This document shows, one piece after another, positions 17,601 through 28,652 of a stretch of DNA of 64,000 nucleotides. The stretch spans positions 19,209,535 to 19,273,534 of the forward strand of contig CM055897.1 in the NCBI GenBank assembly GCA_029582155.1, read 5' to 3'. Both the position numbers and the translations under genes were made by a program. The stretch is from Panopea generosa (taxonomy: Eukaryota > Mollusca > Bivalvia > Adapedonta > Hiatellidae). The notes below the pieces were generated by a model. That model searched no databases, had not been told where the DNA came from, and saw only the letters and a list, made by a program, of their open reading frames with translations. How positions within the stretch are numbered: the first letter of the stretch is position 1; every line of letters starts with the position of its first letter.

Positions 17601-17850
17601 AGTTAATAAAAAAGTCGTTCATGAAGAATTAAGCAGAGGTGTATCTCCTGCAGCGTGGTCGGAGGAGGCATCGAAAACTATATAGCAATAAACAAAATTG
17701 ATATTACAAAAAAAGTTTCTATATCTTATCTACGTGTTACTGATTTTAAAGTTCATCAGAGTATAGAAATAATGGTAGTAGAGCTTAAGAAATTGTATAT
17801 AACCAGTTCATTAAACAAATGAAATGACTGACATAAAATATACATACCAT
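10834..17850 (-). CDS. Calmodulin-like protein, gene B (exon 3 splice donor lost)
   Basis: Exons in transcript order: 17848-17850 (ATG, donor gtatgt), 15997-16027 ([10 protein letters not shown]), 11722-11865, 11025-11267, 10834-10862 (EFVNMMEGK, stop). With the ancestral splicing this gives 149 aa with all four loops intact (EF1 has the mild DKDSDG variant). But the base pair after exon 3 (11720-11721) reads TT instead of GT on the transcribed strand. Reading on adds VKFVLS and stops, for a 65-residue product with only EF1 complete. The nearest substitute donor, GAC|gttaag one base earlier, shifts the frame and soon stops. Exon 3 is 144 nt with phase 1 at both ends, so skipping it keeps frame and leaves the C-terminal lobe. 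It is either a decaying copy or a maker of a shortened isoform. Confidence 0.85.
11608..11653. repeat. (TC)n microsatellite in gene B intron 3
   Basis: About 23 perfect dinucleotides, 69 bp inside the intron from the exon 3 boundary. The tandem paralogue A has a TCTG array in the same intron. Confidence 0.97.
11720..11721 (-). promoter_or_regulatory. Destroyed 5' splice site of gene B exon 3
   Basis: Aligned with gene D (GACG|gtaagtt), gene B reads GACG|ttaagtt: a single G-to-T change at the first intron base, with the rest of the donor still consensus-like. That suggests a recent loss. Confidence 0.8.
12400..12465 (+). repeat. Inverted repeat arm (partner at 15205-15275)
   Basis: Contains GGGACTATTTCAGACAT; the partner at 15205-15275 carries ATGTCTGAAATAGTCCC in the opposite sense, with partial matches on either side (TATC, ACTGCCCC against GGGGGGTAACT). 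Both lie in gene B intron 2. They may bound a roughly 2.9-kb element or be two solo copies of one short repeat. Confidence 0.5.
12857..13066 (-). mobile_element. SINE family 2 (tRNA-headed), near full length
   Basis: Minus-strand copy in gene B intron 2. On the minus strand it has TAGTCCAGTGATAAAGTACT (A box), GGATTTGATCC (B box), GTGTCCTTGAGCAGGACA, AAGTTGTAAGAACTT and ends AAATAAATAAGTTTAAA, identical in tail to the copy at 49225. Confidence 0.85.
14012..14109. repeat. (ATTC/ATTG)n microsatellite
   Basis: A 5' block of ATTG units passes into about 17 ATTC units. It lies in gene B intron 2. Confidence 0.97.
15205..15275 (-). repeat. Inverted repeat arm (partner at 12400-12465)
   Basis: Carries ATGTCTGAAATAGTCCC, the reverse complement of the core of the first arm. 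The 60-codon minus frame overlapping it has no recognisable product. Confidence 0.5.
15997..16027 (-). CDS. Gene B exon 2 (31 nt micro-exon)
   Basis: Encodes [10 protein letters not shown] plus one base, with a tatag acceptor and a gtttgt donor. Valine replaces the usual alanine after Met, as it does in gene C. It is part of gene B. Confidence 0.88.
16028..17847 (-). other. Gene B intron 1
   Basis: AT-rich intron of 1.8 kb, with scattered similarity to gene A intron 1. No repeat or gene is recognised; the open frame at 16700-16891 shows no family features. Confidence 0.6.
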
Positions 17851-17969
17851 ATTATAAACTTCTCAATATTGAATATATTATAGCCTTGTGTCTACCTGAA
17901 CAATAACTGCAAGATAAATAGTTTTGCAAACAATAAGTGAAATTTATAGAATGTCATACCTTTAAACTG

Positions 17970-17980
17970 CCGCATTGCGG
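17970..17980 (-). promoter_or_regulatory. Shared promoter motif CCGCAATGCGG, gene B
   Basis: Same 11-mer as in gene A, 120 bp upstream of the gene B ATG. Its flanks (GATCCGCAATGCGGCAGTTT) match gene A more widely than they match genes C and D. Confidence 0.6.
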
Positions 17981-18840
17981 ATCTCTACATACTGTTATTA
18001 TAATACCATTGCTTGGTATTCCGTGTAAAAGTATATAGCTGGTGATTTTTTCCAATACGGAATTGACCTGATCATTGAAATATATAATATATCTATTTGC
18101 CATGACATAACTAGGTTGTAGGTGGAGCGAGTGATATTATACGTATGTTAATAACCAGTGTGACAATAGATATGAAATGACAAAATAGAAAATCAGAATA
18201 TATGAACGTTCACTGACCCAATATGGATCACACGTGAAATTAATATCACTTCGCTTGTTCGTTTATTACTTCTGCAAAGCTATAAATGATATTGAATTGT
18301 GTTTCTATGTTTTGCACACGGACTTTAAAATTCTTGTGTAGATGTTATTAACCCTACCGTCTGTTCATTATTTCAAAAAATATTACTTGTACAATTCACT
18401 CTCGATGGTGCAGATAGCTGCTATTTTGGGGACACATTAGGAGTAACAATTAAAACCTCGGATACTTTAGTTGTTGCCGTTTTCTGGTTTTGATATGAGT
18501 TTCTTTACCTGGTTTTATCATAATTAATTATTTTTTAAGTAACAGACGCTAATTCTCTTGACTATATATTTTAAAAATCATAAATCTACATGACGCAAAT
18601 CTTGAACTAGTGCACCCCAAGTAAACGTGCACACTATTATATTGTTTTATTTGAACGTGCATAACTCTTGAAGTTGATTGATTCGCACGTAGTTTCACAT
18701 ATTCATATATTACAAAACGTGCCATAAATATTTCATTGTCAGCATTTATAATCGGAACAGCTAACGGCAAGGATTTATAGAGGGACGGAAAAAGCAACTG
18801 ATTGAGATTTTATGAACGCTCGCGTATACAATTTTTGTTA

Positions 18841-20479
18841 AACTGGGGGTCATAACCGCAACCTTTAGTGTAACAAAATTGGGTTTTGTTACACTAAAGG
18901 TGACGGTGCCGACCCTTAGTGCAATTGTTACACTAAACGTATGTTATGTACATGTATTGATATTTGATTATAAAACGGATTCACATTGTGTAACATTTGT
19001 TTTTAACTAAAATTAAATGCCCTTGCTATGAAATTGGGGCATATATTTTTATCCATGTTCGTCCGGCTGTCCGTCTGATTTGTTGTGCATTCGTCTGTTT
19101 CGTTGCGTAGTGCTTCCAATATGCTTCCATATCGAATTTAAACTCTCAATGTTAACTTAATGATATCAAAATAAAGAAGAAAACATATTGATGGATTTCT
19201 GTATAATATTTCATTTCATATTATGTCAAGATCATTGATACTATAAATACAATAATGCTATCTTAGTAATAGCGTTATCTTGAGTTATGATTGTCAGAAA
19301 AGGATTACTCATTTTGTTTAGGGCACAAAGTCAAGGTTTAATGAGAAAATAGTCAAGATTTAACTTAGAATAATGCATAAATACTGTTATTTGTCACTCG
19401 CCAACTGTTCTATCTTTTTTCAGATTTTCAACTCCTGAAAGTGACATAGCCAGCTCTAGTTTTATTTTGAACTCATGTTATTACCATCGTTACAAAAGCA
19501 TTATTAAAGGGTAGGTTGATGTCGCAATATATCATCAAAGTTACTGTTTTACAAATTTTATATTGGACATATTGTAATTATGGAACATTACTTTGATAAA
19601 ATTATCACTTAGTGTTTGAAAATAATAACATTAATGGAAGGTAAGGAGACACTTATCATCTCAAACATTTGTAAATGCAGCAGTTAATATATAAAATGGT
19701 TGGTCTAGAAAAAATTCTTTTTTTCCTATTCATATTTAAACAAAAACTAGTAACAAGAGATTCAGGAAAACGTTTAACATCTCTGATTTATAACCACAAC
19801 CCTAAGTGAAACAACCAAGTTTTATGTGATTTGGTGAAGAAAATCTTATTCCGACGATAGTATATTTTCGTTACACTAGGAGTTATTTATGACCGGAACC
19901 CTTAGTGTAACAAAATAAGTTTTTGTGGATGTAATTTGGTGAAGAAAACTAAAAAAAAAACATTCACTAAAATATTTTTTATTTGTAACACTTTTTACTT
20001 TTTGTTTTAAAATTATCATTATTCCGATATTCCACAGCATATTCACAGTCACATTTGTTAGCTGAAATTAACACGATAAAAATGAACAATATCGAATGAC
20101 ATGGATGCCCTGTCCACTGTCTATTTATCTTTAAATGGTGAACTTGATCCCAGAATCCAGAAAAGCTCACTTCTACGAGGAACCTGGTTCTGAACACATT
20201 TTCCATCAATATTGGATTAAATATCAGGGCGGAAGAGCGGTAACGGTGATTTTTACTTTTAGTAACGTTGACTCGAAAATATCGTGAAACGCAAACGAAT
20301 CCAAAGTATTTCTGTTTTGAACATATGTATGAAGTGTCATTAACTTGAATCGATGGAAAAAAATGCTGGTTGAGCGTTGACAGCGATTTTCTATTTTTAG
20401 TAATGGTAACATTGACCTTGACCTAAAACACGGACGGACGGACGGTACGACGGACGAACATAGATACCACTATAACCCC

Positions 20480-20541
<62 letters not shown>

Positions 20542-20835
20542 CACACCTCCATTTTAAGGCAGTTGCATAAAAAATATATGCATTAATTGTGTAATTTGCC
20601 ATTATATGTAGAGTTATTATAGAGAAGATGATTTCTGAAATTGGAATAAATATTGTAATAATACTTCACATAGTTTCCTTTAGCGTAACAAAAACATTTG
20701 TTACATTAAGAGTTGCAGTTATGACCCCATAGTGTAAAAAATTTACACTTAGGGTTTCGATTGATTGCAACCCTTAGTGTAACAATAATGTTTTTGTTAC
20801 ATTAAGGATTGCAACAAAGGTTAGACAAACCTTAC
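18841..20835 (+). repeat. CTTAGTGTAACA hairpin-rich repeat family, copy 1
   Basis: Lies between the divergent genes B and C. It holds several inverted pairs built on CTTAGTGTAACA; the best is a perfect 18-bp stem, 18861-18878 with 18884-18901, and a 5-nt loop. Between hairpins, blocks such as GTCGCAATATAT, ATTATCACTTAGTGTTTGAA and ATGATTTCTGAAATTG recur in order at 61.2-62.1 kb, so this is one dispersed element and not chance repeats. This copy is enlarged by about 0.5 kb of other sequence and an AC microsatellite. No protein is recognised. Confidence 0.75.
20480..20546. repeat. (AC)n microsatellite
   Basis: Over 30 AC dinucleotides with one interruption (ACGC), just after a GGACGGACGGACGG stretch. 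It sits inside the hairpin-rich repeat. Confidence 0.97.
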
Positions 20836-21911
20836 ATTTTATGTAAAAGAAATCAGCTGCCTCTGAAATTTGAATGATTATTTTGCCATATTTTTATTTC
20901 TTTGTATGCTATTTTATCAAAATTTAGTTGAGAGATGCAAATTTCCTATCCTTCTATATAAGTCCTTAAGCTAAATAAAAATAAAGCTAAATGTATATAT
21001 AATGATTTCTTCAGGGATGGTATTCACCAGCTATTCTTAAGAGTATTTTTGAATTGAACTGAAGAATTGACTTTGGAAAAACGTAATAAGAGACCATTTT
21101 TGTAGACCAATATTCCCATGCATAAGCGGACACCTGATTTATGCCCAAAAACGCTCTCACACTTATTCTATCTATCATGGTAAACTAGATATCTAAGGTT
21201 GAAAATTGGATATGCATTTAATATAATGCAATTTAACAAAAAAAGTTTTGTTTTTTTTTTCAAACAAAAAATAAAATGATTTTAATATTTAGAAAAAATA
21301 CAAACAAATGATCAAACTAGTTCTTTTGTTCAACACTATTTTATATGGTTAGACCAGCTGTTCAGATATCGTGTCTGAGCAATAAATGTTTGAGAATTGC
21401 TTTAAGCTCAAACCAAAACGCTTGGAATATATATATATATGTTTGAAAAATGTTTCAAACCTAAATCTTCGAACTCAACTAATGCTCCTGAAACAAAGCC
21501 TAGTTCAAGCACAATATAAACTGAAATGTTTAAGAACGGCCTCAAACCAAATTAAACTTCCAGCATAAAAACCAATTTCTACAAGTCCCAATATCAAGCC
21601 TTCCCAAAGTCTATAGCGACAAAGAATATTTTTGTCGCAATGTGCAATTCATCAATAACAATTGATCGCGTTCTGATCAATGCACTATTTCATTGTATTA
21701 TTACTGATTTCATTTAACTTGATATGATTTATTAACTGGACAACAGATATTAAAAGACCAATGCCGGTATCATCGCCCGACATTTACATTGTATATATCA
21801 CCTTACACAAACTGAAACATTTGACAACTACATGAAATGCGGCAAAAATATTTGAATAAATATAGATCTCCACCAGAGAATGATTGTTTTCATTCTACGC
21901 TAACAAATGTT
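20836..21911. other. Region upstream of gene C, no gene seen
   Basis: AT-rich sequence. From about 21.6 kb it is homologous to the gene D upstream region (40.74 kb onward), including AAAAATATTTGAATA about 70 bp before the promoter motif. No open frame of note. Confidence 0.5.
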
Positions 21912-21921
21912 CCGCAATGCG
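21912..21921 (+). promoter_or_regulatory. Shared promoter motif CCGCAATGCG, gene C
   Basis: TTCCGCAATGCGACACT, 92 bp upstream of the gene C ATG, matches gene D at 41016 (TTCCGCAATGCGACACT). The ten-base core is also present in genes A and B. Confidence 0.6.
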
Positions 21922-22012
21922 ACACTCCTACTCACAATACCGTTAGGTAATTTACAGTTAAAATCGTTCCTTTACACATTCAATAGTGCGCAGGTGAAAG
22001 ATTAAAACCAAC

Positions 22013-23523
22013 ATGGTAAGTACTCATTTTATACCATCCGTACTATTACACTGTATTACTCAGTTTTTTAAACATAGATTTTTATACGTTTTAATATGTG
22101 TATATGTTCAGCGATAAAATATCACTTCTACTTTTGAAAAACAATGATATTTGTATATGAGCAAGTGTATGCAAACAAACGATATACTTATTAAGTAATC
22201 ATAACAACCAGATATTACTGTTTTACAATTGAACAAACCATTTAAATTTCTGAATGGAATACGTATAACATAACGGTTCAACTTTAGTGATTCACTAGAG
22301 TATTTTATAGTTATTGTAAAGTACCCAAGCACGATATTTTAATACTTATACATATTTCTAACGATATATTACCTTTTCAGTGTTTTATATTTTAGTTTAT
22401 TTGTCTAATATAATATTAATATGTTTAAAGCAATATTTGCTATAACTATGAGTTTTTAACCTGAATTTATTTTCAAATACAGTTTCAAGTTGCTAATTGA
22501 TAACTATCTTAATAAGTGGAGTGCGTGGTCTAGTGATAAAGCAGAATCGAGAACTGTTTAATCTTCCACCGGGCCTTTGAGTTGTTTGATGGAGCTAAGA
22601 ACTTAACCGTATATATAATAATATATCAGACCTTGTATGTAGAGGGGTGCTTGCGTGCCTGTGTGTGTATGTGCCGTGTATGTTTAGCGACAACATACCT
22701 ATATAAGAGTTATAAGTTTGATGAAGTTGAATCAAAACAATGAAATATTCCTTCCTGACTGCTACATGGATATATGGAAACACATGTTTTAAGGATGATC
22801 AGTCCTGGGAAGCCTGTACGTCACGGAAGCAGATAACAAGCTTAGTACCAAATAGGTGTAGCAAAGTTTTCCCCATTTTGTTCGTATTTAATATGTATAT
22901 ATTAATATTAATAATTATGTTAAATCAACTGTTACAGTAACTGATTCATTTTACATGAAAGAAACAAAGTCAGAATGTCAACTAGCAGTCGTACATTTTA
23001 AGTGAAATAATTCAATTTTGACGTTCTTGATACTGTAGCGGTGGCCTAAGGGTAAAGCGTTCGCCTAGCATGCGGAAAGTTGCGGGTTCGATCCCTGACC
23101 GGGTCATATCAAATAATTGAAAAAGGAATAAATGTCTGTATATCGTGAATGAATGGGTAGCATACCATGCTTGTACTTTCGCTATATAAATGAATAATTG
23201 TTGAAAGTGACGCTAAACAGAATACACCAACAACTTCAGATGTACCTGAGCATTTTGTGCCTGCACGTAATCCTCGCAAGTAGGTGTTGCGGTATGAGAA
23301 GACACGTTGAGATAGAGAAATATCATACTAGGAGAACATACCGTTTCTCGTTAAAAATTTTGTTCAGAAACCTATTAGGGTAATCTATAAATAAAGGTTT
23401 TAAAGATTAACTTAACTTCTGTGATCTATATCTTAGTGTAACTATATGGCAATGTTAATCCTTATGCTCGCTGTTTACCATTTCGCCGGTGTAACATTAA
23501 ATTTTGACCCCGTTGAAAAATGA

Positions 23524-23554
<31 letters not shown>

Positions 23555-24950
23555 ACACCCCACACACACCCCAAGGGTCATTTTCAATGTTTAAAATTGA
23601 CCCGGGTCACATTTCAACATCAAATTCTGATCAAAACAGTCGTTGAAAACATATCAATGTTAAATTTTGATCAGACATGGGGTCCATTTTTAACGGTTTG
23701 TTAAATATTAACATCACATGACTGCTGTCGCATGATGCAACAATTAAACATAAACCTTGGTAAGCTTTGTTACGATCGGTTGCTAGTATTACAAACGGTT
23801 GCTATAGCAGTTAGTGATACTAACAAAACAATATTAATTCCTTTTCAAATTGACATAGACAAAATCCATGCGAACAATTTGATATGATCATATCATTTTA
23901 TAATACAAGGCAACTCCCTTTAATAGCAATGTACAATCTGCATTTTAGTTTATGTTTAAGCTGTTAAAATATATTATCATATTACAAAAAGGTAATAAAA
24001 TGGAACGAAAATAGGAAGGTATTGGAAGAAAAACAAGACCGTAAGACAGCGTGCTGGACTGATTCGCACTGCTTTGTCAATAAATACTAAAGACCTGACC
24101 AAGTTATATTATTTGTTACACACATGCACGTTTCACACACAAGTGAGTGTTATTAACTCTTGGGTTCTATATCTGTTTCTAAGTTATTAAACGTTTTAAG
24201 TGAGGAATGGAGTCTAACCAAGATTTTTTTTGTGGTTTGTGGTTGACACTGCAACTCTTAGTGTAACAAAAATATTGTGTTACACTCAGGGGCGATATGT
24301 GACATATTGTTGCAGTATGTAACACAATATCTGTATATTACTGATACGTATTTTTATGCAACGTCCTTGAAATTGGGGGGTGAGTGTGTGTGTGGGGGTG
24401 ATATTGTGCTTCAAAATTTATTTTGTTACTTATTTTCTTACACTAATGTTTGCAGTCGTGTGTGCGGACGGACGAACATGCACAACACCATATATCCCCA
24501 TTCCATAGCAGGATAAATTTCTAGTTGAACAAATATTGTTACCCTAATTGAACCTGTTGTATAATCAAATGTCAATACATGTACCAAACATATGCTTAGT
24601 GTAACAATTACATTAAGGATTGACACCGCAAACGTCAGTGTAACAAAACCCATTACGTTTGATAACACGAGGGCGTTAGTGTAGTTTCAAATCTATCGCA
24701 TATGAGGTTACAGAGATATGTGCATGATATCAAGATGCACGAAAAAAATTTAACCAGCATTTCTAAGCAGAACAATCGCCATAATTTGCATTATATTCAA
24801 CCAAAAATTATTTAACTTGATTGTTTAATAACCTTGAAAACTGGTGAAGTTTCAAATCAATCTAGTAGGTGTGGTTACTGATATATTTGCATGATAGTAA
24901 CTTGCATGCACAATTTTAGCCGAAAGTATGACGCCGATGTACGGGAGCTG

Positions 24951-25011
<61 letters not shown>

Positions 25012-28000
25012 GATATAGGTATGCTTCATTGCATTCTTAACATCTGGACTTACTACCACACTAACGAAAGGCAATTCCGACAAACACCTTTCCTATATCA
25101 CACGTGTTATCACCAATGAAACAACGTATCCATAGCATAGCGGCCGTTGTTTTATATAGCGTATATCAACATTTTCCGGTTACAATTCACACTTTATATC
25201 CACGAGAACATCCGAATTTATTATAGCAGTTTTCAATCTTGAAATGTGGTCCGGCCGACCCTTCGGTCAGTTTCCAATTGTTTGTGATTAGATTTTAACG
25301 AGGGTCATTTTTACATGTGTGGGCGGGTCTTTAAATAAGTGTCGGGGTCAGTTTTTAATGTTAAAAATGGATCACTCATCGTTGAAATGTGACCCATGGG
25401 GTCATTTTTCAATGTTACACCGGCACTACCCTTCGTATTAAATTCATCACCTGTTCCCAGGCTGATCTGGAATGAGTGATGTTAACATAAAACATACAAC
25501 CAATGCTAATAACTATTTCGCTTTCGTATAACATACCCATATGGACAATAAATGAGTAGAAATGTTGATAACAGCCGTTTACTAATACTACAAATACCAT
25601 GTGTTCGCTAGAGAACTTTATTTAGATTTATTATATTACATGTGTGTTAGCCGTTCATTGTCAACTCTCTATTAATCATATAGGTATATATCTTTAAATA
25701 ATCGATTAACATTTTATAAGTGTTTATTTTATTAGTGGGTCACCTTTTTGTATTTGTATACATACGTATGTTTATATGAGAGGGATGATTTTTAATTTAA
25801 TTACTAATAAATATATAACAATACTGAATTCTTTGAGAATAGTTTATAAAAACGAACTTTCGAAATATATACTGAAGGGAAGCACTAACCCGCTACCTGA
25901 CATTTCATGTACCTGATATTTTATGTTTTTTCTTAAAAAGTATCAAAACAATTTCGTTGAAGTTCGACTTGAACGAGAAATAACATTTTGGCTATGTGAA
26001 AATATATAATTGGCTGTTAATGTCATACACACTTTTTAATAGTGCTACTTCATATGTTGACGAAGATATTGAAAATCCAAAATATCGGGTTAGCTGTTTC
26101 GTTCCGTTTATTATTCCTTCTTGGGGGATGAAAATAAATGTTTAAATGTAAGTAAAAAACAATTACGTGGATAAAAACATGGAAATATGATAAAATCAAA
26201 ATGAAAAATCAATTTAATTGTGAAATCGTTCACAAAATATGATGCGCGCCTTCAGGCACGCAAGAAATGCTAAATGTACCAAATAATTCAATTAATATGA
26301 CTGATACTATGTTTTAGTAAAATTCAAATTCTATTTTGCGTAAAGTATGTAACGAAAGTTGATATTCAAAATGACGTCACTCTGACGTGACGTTTCACTA
26401 CGTCGCGAACTGTTTTGCGGTTAAAATAAAAACAATTCTCTATTTCAGGTTGACAAACTTACAGACGAACAGATTGCTGGTAATTATTTACACTACCCGT
26501 ATTAGCATATTAATTCTTAATATATACATTTTTTCCGGTTCCCAGGAATTGCAGTGTTGTTATTGGGTCTGGCACCCTAGAATCTCGATCTATTGCAGTT
26601 TTATTATTAATTCTGATTCTCTGGAATCATTAACTCTTGCAGTATTGTTATTGTTTCTGGTTCCCTGGAATCACGAGCTATTGCTGTATTGTTATTGTTT
26701 TTGATTTCTTGGAGTCGTAAACACATGCAGTGTTGTTATTATTTCTGGTTCCCTGGAATAATTAGCTCTTGCAGTGTTGTTATTGTTTCTGCTTTCCTTG
26801 GAGTCATGATATCTTACAGTGTTGTTATTGTTTCTGGTTCCCTGGAATAATTAGCTCTTGCAGTGTTGTTATTGTTTCTGCTTTCCTTGGAGTCATGAGT
26901 TCTTGCAGTGTTGTTATTGTGTCTGGTTCACTTGAATCAAGGGTTCTTGCAATGTTATTATTGTGTCTGGTTCACTGGACTCATGAATTTCTGCAGTGTT
27001 GTTATTGTGTCTGGTTCTCCTGAATCATGAGTTCTTGCAGTGTTTTTCTAAAATAGATTACCGTTTTTAAAGTCCATGCCAGGGAACGTGAAGATCGTTT
27101 CATACTTTTTTACATCTCATGTACAAACATTATAAAATTGAGAAGGTGGTTTCTTTCTTGGTTGTGCGTCCGGTACTTCCAATGAAATCCTTTGTTAAAT
27201 ATGATATAGTTCAAACATAGTTTAACCAATGAAATCCTTTGTTAGATATGATATAGTGCATACATAGTTTAACCAATGAAATCCTTTGTTAAATATGATA
27301 TAGTTCAGACATAGTTTAACTAATAACGCGCGAGGGATATAATCAACTTATTTTCATAATGTTACCAAACTGCACAAAACTAAACCATTTAAGAGGTACA
27401 AAATAAGTATTTTTTAAAATCGTTCGCTTGTCATTGGTTTGAGTATTAAGTCGGTCATAGATCACCTAATGATCTCCTAACTTACTAAGTTATATATCAA
27501 CCCTGCTGTGCTTCGTTATCGCAAACTTAAACTAGAAGATCAATAAATGATCTATAAGTTATACTAGGATCTCAACTTAAACCTAAGTGTGGCAGTTTAC
27601 CCATGTTCATGGTGTCCATTTGTTTAAACACTATTTATTCATGATAGAAAATGACATCATATCACATGTATATTTATATTCCCGAGATACTACAATAGCA
27701 ATACAATGAATACATAAAGGCACTTTTATTACCTTGTGTAAATTTCTTTTCATTGACTTTGTTCTACATAGAGGAGGCACACATAAACATGTATTATATA
27801 AGATCGTCATACCACCCCACCTCCCACCCACCCTAACAATCGGACTGGCATGTGTTATCATTTAAATATAAACTACGCTAAGAATGAATACTAAAAGCAT
27901 AGTAAGTATTTGTAAATGTTGAGCTTCCATTACAAAAATGAAAGTATCATTTAATTTTTTCGATAAGGATTGTAACGGTATTATTACAACAAAAGAACTC

Positions 28001-28605
28001 GGGACAGTGATGAGGTCATTGGGACAGAATCCAACAGAAGCAGAGCTACAGGACGTGGTTAATGAAATGGACGCTAACGGTCAGTTTATGCCTATAATTC
28101 ATTTGATAATCATTTATATGGTTTATACGTTTAACACATGATTGAAAACTGATTCGGCATGTTTACGGTTATAACACTTATGATATTGATATTCACTGGC
28201 TGGTTCAATTTGAATATTACACTAACTGTATAGGTTTCACTTCACAGTTGAATTTTGTTCTTTTTCTATATAAAATAATGTCTAGGATTTCCACGGTAAA
28301 ACAAATATTCCACTTAAAAAAAAGTTAAAAAGTATTTTTCAGGAATGAATCCCCGCAAAAAATATACAATAATTAGTAGGTTGGCCAGCATGACATTTTT
28401 TAAAGATTACAGTGGCACCCTAAGATTTATTTTTTAAAAGAAGTCCTCAAATGCTCATAAATATATGTATCTGTTAACATCCTATAAAAGTCATTTTAAC
28501 ACCAGTGATGTCTCATACATCTTTTTAACCTAATTACATTTTAACTTTTTAAGCTTAAAAACCACGTTACCGCTATTGGAAAGGGGGCACCTGTGTAGTG
28601 TTAGG

Positions 28606-28652
<47 letters not shown>

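Larger units (their letters stand above)
23485..25424. mobile_element. Candidate TIR element of about 1.94 kb in gene C intron 1
   Basis: Begins GCCGGTGTAACATT..TTTGACCCC and ends with the inverse, GGGGTCATTTTTCAATGTTA then CACCGGC, giving imperfect inverted ends of about 27 bp. Copies of the inner motif (TTTCAACAT, GGGTCATTTTCAATG, TTGACCC) recur just inside both ends, like transposase-binding subterminal repeats. No transposase is recognised. The interior carries a hairpin-repeat copy (24245-24690) and a GA microsatellite. No clear target-site duplication was found. Confidence 0.6.
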
